DNA from: DATKPA01 sp051955985
GTDB taxonomy: Bacteria > Planctomycetota > Phycisphaerae > WQYP01
Direction: 5' to 3'
Length of the DNA: 64,000 nt
Assembly: GCA_051955985.1 (NCBI GenBank)
Contig: JBQCGD010000101.1
Coordinates: forward strand, 1 to 64,000
The position numbers and the translations under genes were made by a program. Under the pieces are notes generated by a model. It did no database searches. It was not told where the DNA came from and saw only the letters and a program-made list of their open reading frames with translations. Shown here piece after piece: positions 53,902-61,100 of this stretch; positions within the stretch are counted from its first letter, which is position 1, and each line of letters opens with the position of its first letter.

Positions 53902-53917
53902 AGGAAGATGTCGAACC

Positions 53918-55672
53918 ATGGCCAATAAGGCAGGTAAATTATATGTGTTTGAAGGGCCTGACGGTGTCGGGAAGTCGACACTCGCCACCTGGTTCTCGGA
54001 GTGTCTTCGCGAACGGGGGATGCAATGCGCTCACTTATCTTTCCCAGGTAGAGAAGATGGCACATTGGGCAAGCTCGTTTACGAACTACATCACCAGCCG
54101 CACCTCTTCTGCGCGACGTCGCCGACCGAAACGGCACGCCAACTTCTGCATATCGCTGCTCACATCGACGTAATCGAACGCAAAATACTCCCGCTGCTAG
54201 CGGCCGGCACTAACGTGGTCTTGGATCGCTTTTGGTGGTCAACATTGGTGTATGGTCAAGTCCTAGGCGCCAACGAAGCCGCGCTACGCAAAATGGTGGA
54301 AGTTGAGCAGGTGAGCTGGGAAGGAGTGTTGCCAGAACGCGTTTTTTTGGTGTCGCGCACGCATTTGACCGAAACGGCGGATGACCAGTCGCTCAAAGAC
54401 AAACTGGCGCGCTGTTACCGGGCAGTTGCAGAAAAAGAGCGTAAGCACTATCCAGTGATTCTAATTGACAACGACGAGGCCTTGATCGATGCGCAGGCTA
54501 AAATTGCGGCAACGGTCAAATTTGCTTTGCTCCCTGCCAAAGACAAACAATCAGATTCCGCGAAGTCAACGCAATTCTCCCTTGGATTTCTCACGCAGAA
54601 TAAGAAAGAAGATGGCCCCACGATTGTATCGAAAATTGCGCCGGCCGTTCCGACCGTTGTGTTTGACACATACTGGAAGTTTGCCACCGAGCGTCAACGG
54701 ATCTTCTTTAACCGTGTAGAAGGAAAGAAGCAGCCGTGGACTGACGATCCGATCTTAATCCAGCACAAATTTACCAATGCTTACCGCGCATCCGATCGAG
54801 TCAGTCAATACTTGATCCGCAACGTCATCTATCAGGGAGATCAATCGGCGATCGAACTTCTCTTTCGCATTCTTTTGTTCAAAATTTTCAATAAAATCGA
54901 GACGTGGGAGTGGTTGGTTCACACCGTGGGGCCAATTTCATTTCGTGAATACTCCTTTCAGCGATATGACCAAGCTCTAAAAAGGGCGATGGGGGCAGGT
55001 ACGGCCATATATTCGGCAGCCTATATCATGCCTTCCGCCGGTGCTGTTTTTGGTTGTCCCAAAAAGCACAGCAATCACCTTAAGCTGATCGAGAAAATGA
55101 TCGGCGACGGTCTCGCATCTCGCCTACGAGATTGCCGTAGCATGCAACAGGCTTATGAGCTACTCCTAGGTTTCCCTTCAATTGGCGGATTCCTGGCGTA
55201 TCAATACGTGACCGACATAAACTACAGCAATCTGACGCAGTTTTCGGAGACGGAATTCGTGGTGCCCGGCCCCGGTGCTAAGGACGGTATTCGAAAGTGC
55301 TTCTCGGAGTTCGGCGGCTTGAACGAGTCTGAAATCATACGTTGGATGATGGATCATCAGGAAGAAGAATTTGAACGCCTCGGACTCCCCTTCAGGGATT
55401 TATGGACGCGCCGCCTCCAGCTAATCGATTGCCAAAATATTTTTTGCGAGGTGGACAAATATGCGAGAGTAGCGCATCCACAAGTTGCGGGTTTAAGCGG
55501 AAGAACACGTATTAAACAGTCGTACAAACATAATGCGGCGCCCATCGACTTGTGGTACCCACCAAAGTGGGGAATCAACAAATTGATTCACGCGAGAGGT
55601 AAATTTCATGATAGAGACGTTTCAATCTCAGACAGCAGATCAAGCGTGGTTGCTGGCAGCGCGGCGATTTAA
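53918..55672 (+). CDS. thymidylate kinase fused to 5-hmU DNA kinase-like helical domain
   Basis: A 584-residue fusion. Residues 1-205 are a dTMP kinase (P-loop GPDGVGKST at 13-21; DR at 103-104 in VVLDRFWWSTL). Residues 245-480 match the helical domain of phage 5-hydroxymethyluracil DNA kinases: TYWKFATERQRIFFNR, PWTDDPILIQHKFTNAYRAS, DRVSQYLIRNVIY. Phage relatives phosphorylate 5-hmU in DNA as a step to hypermodified thymine. A Ser/Thr/Lys-rich linker joins the halves; the C-terminal 90 residues are unique. Overlap of 65 bases with thyA-like gene that follows. Confidence 0.8.
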   Translation: MANKAGKLYVFEGPDGVGKSTLATWFSECLRERGMQCAHLSFPGREDGTLGKLVYELHHQPHLFCATSPTETARQLLHIAAHIDVIERKILPLLAAGTNVVLDRFWWSTLVYGQVLGANEAALRKMVEVEQVSWEGVLPERVFLVSRTHLTETADDQSLKDKLARCYRAVAEKERKHYPVILIDNDEALIDAQAKIAATVKFALLPAKDKQSDSAKSTQFSLGFLTQNKKEDGPTIVSKIAPAVPTVVFDTYWKFATERQRIFFNRVEGKKQPWTDDPILIQHKFTNAYRASDRVSQYLIRNVIYQGDQSAIELLFRILLFKIFNKIETWEWLVHTVGPISFREYSFQRYDQALKRAMGAGTAIYSAAYIMPSAGAVFGCPKKHSNHLKLIEKMIGDGLASRLRDCRSMQQAYELLLGFPSIGGFLAYQYVTDINYSNLTQFSETEFVVPGPGAKDGIRKCFSEFGGLNESEIIRWMMDHQEEEFERLGLPFRDLWTRRLQLIDCQNIFCEVDKYARVAHPQVAGLSGRTRIKQSYKHNAAPIDLWYPPKWGINKLIHARGKFHDRDVSISDSRSSVVAGSAAI

Positions 55673-56633
55673 ACAAGCCGAGGCGCTCCCTCGACAGCAG
55701 AGTCGCGTCGGTACGACTCGGGAAATACTCCACGCGTGTATCTCGATTGAAAATCCCCGGGAACGATGGGTCGTGTCCCGTTTTCCTGCAATGAATCCTG
55801 CATTCGCGATCGCTGAAGTCATTTGGATCATGGCTGGGAGACGGGATCTTAAGTTTCTTTCATTTTGGAATACTCAATATGCGGCGCATGTCGGAAATAC
55901 GCCGGATTTGCATGGTGCATACGGCTATCGCCTACGTGCCCATCTGGATATGGATCAATTGGTGCGGGCGTACCATGCGTTGAAAGGCAAGAGCGACAGT
56001 CGGCAAGTTGTCCTTCAGATCTGGGATGCGCGTCAAGACATGCCGTTGGAGGATGGCTCCGAGACCAGCGGAGACATACCTTGCAACGTTGTGTCGATGC
56101 TCAAAATAAGGGGCGGGCGGCTGGAATGGATGCAGATACTGCGAAGCAATGATCTCGTCCTTGGAGTACCGCACAACATTGTTCAGTTTACATCCCTTCA
56201 AGAGATTATGGCGGGCTGGTTGGGAATCGACGTGGGCAGCTATAACCACTTGAGCGATAGCCTTCACATCTATGAGCGAGATTTGGATAATCTTCGAAAG
56301 CCGGAACCGGTATTTGACGCGGCACCAAATATGGACAGCATAGCGGTACCCAAGGACGAATCCGATCGGCTGTTTAGTCAGCTTGCGGAAAGGGCTGAAT
56401 TGTTAACTCTGCGGCCGCATCGCGAAGAGCAAATCGACGCGATTGCGACCTGGAAAGACGCTCCCGCAGCTTATCAAAATCTGCTGTGCATCTTGGCGGC
56501 GGAATCCGCCCGCCGGTGGTCTTACCCCGTGGTTTTGCGGAAAATTGCGCGTCGATGCCAGAACCCTGCGCTATCTCAGCTCTGGGATCGCTGGATGCGG
56601 CGGGTCTCCAGATCGCCTCAGATCGCGAGCTAA
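55608..56633 (+). CDS. ThyA-family thymidylate synthase-like protein
   Basis: A 341-residue protein with ThyA motifs. Nucleophile in GDIPCNVVSML (Cys159), RSND (179-182, corresponding to RSCD), GVPHNIVQF (Asn190, which in ThyA selects dUMP over dCMP), and DSLHIYERDL (His220, Tyr222). The N-terminus is shorter than ThyA and lacks the usual Arg that binds phosphate from the other subunit. Keeping Asn190 suggests dUMP, not dCMP, as substrate, so a dTMP synthase or dUMP hydroxymethylase. The last 90 residues are an unusual extension (about 250-341). Gap of 74 bases to the next gene. Confidence 0.82.
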   Translation: MIETFQSQTADQAWLLAARRFKQAEALPRQQSRVGTTREILHACISIENPRERWVVSRFPAMNPAFAIAEVIWIMAGRRDLKFLSFWNTQYAAHVGNTPDLHGAYGYRLRAHLDMDQLVRAYHALKGKSDSRQVVLQIWDARQDMPLEDGSETSGDIPCNVVSMLKIRGGRLEWMQILRSNDLVLGVPHNIVQFTSLQEIMAGWLGIDVGSYNHLSDSLHIYERDLDNLRKPEPVFDAAPNMDSIAVPKDESDRLFSQLAERAELLTLRPHREEQIDAIATWKDAPAAYQNLLCILAAESARRWSYPVVLRKIARRCQNPALSQLWDRWMRRVSRSPQIAS

Positions 56634-56707
56634 CATTGACCGTCGCTCACGTTTACGAGAGAATCGCCGAGTGAGGGGGCTGTCGTTGAGTGCTAGTGAG
56701 GTGAACC

Positions 56708-57490
56708 GTGGCTTTTTGGAGCAGCGAGACCTTACGTCGTGAATTGCCCACACTGAAAATTGTTGAGCCATTTTTGCCCGGTGCCGTCAAGCACTGTGCT
56801 TACGAGTTGCGGCTGGGCAGTGATGCGTTCCGCACCTCAGCGGATGAACGGCGAAAGCATATTCTGAAAGAGGGGGAATCATTCGTAATTCCGCCCGGCC
56901 AGTTTGGGCTGTTGGTGACATTGGAAAGGGTTAGTATACCTCCGGCAGCGTTGGGATTTATCTCGATAAAAAGCGGCACTAAGGTGCGTGGTTTAGTAAA
57001 CGTTTCCGGCTTCCATGTTGATCCTGGCTTCACGGGCCAGTTGCATTTCGCGGTTTACAATGCCGGGTGCCAAGATATCGTCCTTACCTATGGCGATCCG
57101 TTGTTCTGCCTGTGGCTGTGCAGCCTGGATTCTCCCACGCAAGACATCTACAACGGCCGCCACAACAACCAAGCTGGACTTACATCAGAAGAAGTGATGA
57201 TGATACAGGGTGACGTTGCCTCGCCAGCAGCGTTGAAGAAGCGATTCGATGAGTTTAAGAGTGGCCTAGAGAAACAGTTCGGCGACCTGAAATCGGATGT
57301 GGATAAGAGGGTTTCCACTTTAGACCACACGGTCGGGGTGTGGCGCGGCATACTCGTCGCCGTGCTATTGATCTTCCTCGGCGCGTATCTTAAGCCAATC
57401 GCTGAGACGATGGTCGGAAAACTCACTGCTGGAAGCCCTGCGAATTCGCAGCCGGCCGCCCCAACGGCGGCTACGACGCCGGCACCATAG
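56708..57490 (+). CDS. membrane-anchored dCTP deaminase/dUTPase-fold protein
   Basis: A 260-residue protein. Residues 10-145 are a trimeric dUTPase fold of the Dcd type: IKSGTKVRGLVNVSGFHVDPGFTGQLH, where Asp105 is the conserved metal/water residue, then FAVYNAG and GDPLFCLWL. At the place of the deaminase Glu (Glu138 in E. coli Dcd) there is Ala115, so deamination is unlikely. A coiled-coil (about 170-205) follows, then one membrane helix (GILVAVLLIFLGAYL, 214-228) and a Pro/Ala tail. GTG start with GAGGTGA. Last gene of the operon. A sensor or membrane effector, not a housekeeping Dcd, is likely. Confidence 0.78.
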   Translation: MAFWSSETLRRELPTLKIVEPFLPGAVKHCAYELRLGSDAFRTSADERRKHILKEGESFVIPPGQFGLLVTLERVSIPPAALGFISIKSGTKVRGLVNVSGFHVDPGFTGQLHFAVYNAGCQDIVLTYGDPLFCLWLCSLDSPTQDIYNGRHNNQAGLTSEEVMMIQGDVASPAALKKRFDEFKSGLEKQFGDLKSDVDKRVSTLDHTVGVWRGILVAVLLIFLGAYLKPIAETMVGKLTAGSPANSQPAAPTAATTPAP

Positions 57491-58169
57491 TTGCCATCGC
57501 GTTCGACCATAAGGTGTAATGGCCTGCAGATCCCGATCCATAAGAAGACCTGCTTCGCAGACACAGAGACTCGATTGAAGCACTACCCAAAGCTCGGTCC
57601 GAATGGATTAGCCCTTCTTCACTCGCACAATATAGGTTATGTTTAGAAACAAGGCGAACTCCGCCCTACATTGCGTCCAAGCCCAATGCCGAGTGTTCTG
57701 CTAGCTGAATATTTTTTTACAAATCGCTGCGGTGATCACCTGGGCGCGGAATTGCGTCCGACTAACCCCTTTGGTTCCAAGACGGCGACCATGAATGGCG
57801 GTTATGTCGCTCGTAACGATTGCGAGTGCCTCAAAATTACTCACAGTGTTGCGCGCACAGTCTGTCAGATCCCGCGTTCACAGCAGAGGGGATCGCAGGG
57901 GGGGGTAGGGGGAGCTAGGGGAGTATACCCGACGCCTAATTAAGTAAACTTCAAACTGTTTGAAATTTGAAAATGGGCAATATTTCAGTTGACTGGAGTT
58001 AAAAGGATATTATTCTCGATGAGAGTCTGGTAAGAGCGGTAGGCTCGTGTCTGGCCGCGGAGAAGGTGTCTTTGTGAGCCTGTTTTATATTCAAAGATGC
58101 TAGACGTGTGGTGATCACTCTAGCGATGTAATTTCCGACTTCCTTTTTTCTTATGCATGGAGGCATGCC
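57491..58169. other. 679-bp gap with G-quadruplex-like tract
   Basis: No gene is supported. GGGG-N6-G8-TA-GGGGG-AGCTA-GGGG at 57888-57921 fits a quadruplex pattern. TTCAAACtGTTTGAA at 57950-57964 is a perfect short palindrome that could be an operator for the giant gene. A 90-codon frame from 57671 has no ribosome site. The ribosome site of the giant gene (GGAGG) is at 58159-58163. Confidence 0.5.
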
Positions 58170-61100
58170 ATGAAGGCACTGTCGCTGCTCCGGGGATACT
58201 TTGCGCGCACACTGGAGGCAGGTCTTCGAGTCGGCCTTCGAGGTCGGAAGCGAAATTCGCGAAGCGCTTTGCAGCTGGCAATCATGGAATCGCTTGAAAC
58301 CCGCCAATTAATGTCTGCGGTGTCTTGGGTTTCGTCGACAGGAGGAAATTGGAGCACGGCGAGCAATTGGAGCTCTGGCGTCGTGCCAACGTCAGCAGAT
58401 GACGTCACGGTAGCAGTCAGTGACGGCGGTGCAATCACGATCAACACGAGCGTTGCCGTCAAATCACTGACTATGTCCACATCGATTTCCGTCATCAATG
58501 GCGGTCAATTAACTGATAGTGGGGGGGTAACGTTTGCCAGCGCGAGCAACCTAACACTTGGCAACTCCTCTACATCGGGCACCCTCTCATTTACAGCCAA
58601 CCAGACGATCTCGGGAACTGGCAACGTCGTGTTGGCCAACAGTAACAGTGAATTGACCGACAATCTAGGATTGACCATTGGGGCAAATGTCACCATCACC
58701 GGTGGCGGCTGGCTTGGAAATGGTCCGGGGAGTCCAGGCGGTCCGATCACCAACCAAGGAACGATTTCTCCAGTCGGCCAATTAATCATAAACGCTAATT
58801 TAACGAACGCCGGATCGGTGAGCATTGGCGCGTCAGACACCCTTTGGATGTGGAACGGAAACTGGACGAACACCGGAATTATTACTCAAGCGGGAAGTGG
58901 TTCATTCTTTCGCATGGGTGGGAACTGGCAGAACAGCGGGACAATAACCGCAACTGCCGGAACCATGTGGATCGAAGGAAACATTACGACTTCCAGCTTC
59001 ACGGCGGGAGTCGGTACTTTTTCCGCGAATGGAGCCCAACTATCTCTCACCAATAATGCTGTTTTGGACAACAGCGGAGCAAACCTCGCAATAGGAGGGC
59101 CTAATGCAACTTTGACAGGGGCTCTGACGCTTAGCACCGGGACCATCAAGGGGGGATTGATCAATGGCTCAGCCAATGGCCTAATCCTGACGGGAGGCAC
59201 GTTAGACGGCGTAACATTGAATGTCGGTGAACAAGTTTTGGGGAGCGTCAACGTTAACGACGGTTTGACCGTTAACGCAAATATCACACTCGGAAACAGT
59301 TCCACCAACGGGACGCTGTTCTTTAACGGCAATCAGTCTCTGAACGGCAATGGCACCATCACATTTTTGAATGGGAACAGTGCTCTAGCGGATACCGCTG
59401 GTCTAACAATCGCAGCAAATGTCACCGTGACCGGATCCGGATGGATCGGTAATATTCCATCTGCTTCTCCGGGTGGCCCGGTATTCAACTTCGGAACAAT
59501 AACGGGTTCCAACGGCACCATTTTCATTGAAGCCAATCTGACTAACAACGGCAGCATTTCCGCAACCGGTACGGCCAAGCTCTGGATGCGCGTGGGGAAT
59601 TGGAGCAATAGTGGAAACATCACCATAAATAGCAGCGGAGCAACCTTCCAAACCGGGGGAAATTGGCAAAATTACGGGAACGTCACGGCTAGCGCGGGGA
59701 GTGTGTCGATCGACGGCAACATTACAACCAACAGTTTTACTGAAGGGGTTGGTACCTTCAACGCAACTGGCGCCTCTGTTGGTATCTCCGCAGTTCTTGA
59801 CAACAGCGGCTCAAATCTGACGTTGGGGGGCTCAAACGCTACGTTCGCGGGAAGTTTGACACTTCAGAACGGAACAATCAAAGGGGGCACAATAAACGGT
59901 GCCGCCAATGCTCTCAGCGTGACGGGGGGGACTCTAGACGGCGTAACGATCAATGCCGATGAACAGATCTTGGCAAACGTGAATGTCGCCAACGGTCTGA
60001 CACTCAATTCCAATCTAGCACTAGGCAATTCTTCAACTGCGAGCACGCTTTCATTTTCTTCTGCCGAAACAATCGCTGGCGTCGGAACCATAACTATTTT
60101 AAATGGCGGACTTTCTAATTCCTTCGGGCTTACTATTTCTTCAAACGTGACCGTTCACGGAAAGGGCACGATCTCTGGTTCGGCAACCTCGCCCATTGTC
60201 AACCAGGGCACGGTCATCTCCGACGCCTCAAGTGGCAGCTTGATCATAAATTACATCAATAACTCTGGAACGATCGAACAGAACAATGCTGGGAGCAGTC
60301 TGATAATTCAAAGCAGTTTGATTAATTCCGGCACGGTGCAAGTAAACTCTGGAAACCTCACGCTTCAGGGATCAGCAACAACTAGCGGTACGCTTGCAAT
60401 CAATGGCGGTGCCCTGAATTTGCAAGCAACCTTTTCAGGAGGGTTTGGCAGTATAACCCGTCCGACCACGACCGCAGGAAGTTTAAATTTCAGCGGCTCG
60501 GCAGACCTCGGCGGAGGCACCCTTTGGCTTGGCGACACTAGCCTTGGTGGAGCGGGAAGTTGGAATATGACAGGGGGAACTATTCAAAATGGGGCAATTA
60601 GCTCCAAATCAATGGGCACGTGGCTGAATCTGCAGGGTGGGAATTTGAGCAATATCGTGCTTAATTCCGATGCGTCCTATGTCGGCGCGGGGGGGATGCG
60701 CTTCCAGGGAAATTGTGCCCTCAACGGGGACCTGACCATTAATGGAACCGGGACAACCTCTTATGCGGCATTGATCGTGGATTCATCAACACTTGCGGGG
60801 ACTGGGCATATCACTCTCCAAGGGAAAAGTGAGATCGTCACTGAGCTTACGGGAAATGTCACGATCGGCGCCGGCATTACGATTAATGGACTTGGAATCG
60901 TCAGCGGGCAGTTCATCAACAAGGGGACAGTGACCGCCGATCTCGGCCAAATTGCGCTTGCGATCGCCGATAACAAGGGCACGATTAACAACTCTGGGTC
61001 CGGCAGTTTGTTCTTCTCAGGCACTTGGCTTAACGAAGGTACAATCGCCGTGGATCACGGGAATCTGTCGATCGATACCGGGGCCACTAATTCGGGGAGT

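Noticed and set aside
57671..57943. 90-codon frame in the gap before the giant gene
   Set aside because: Codes through the G-tract, has no ribosome site and shows no coding character.
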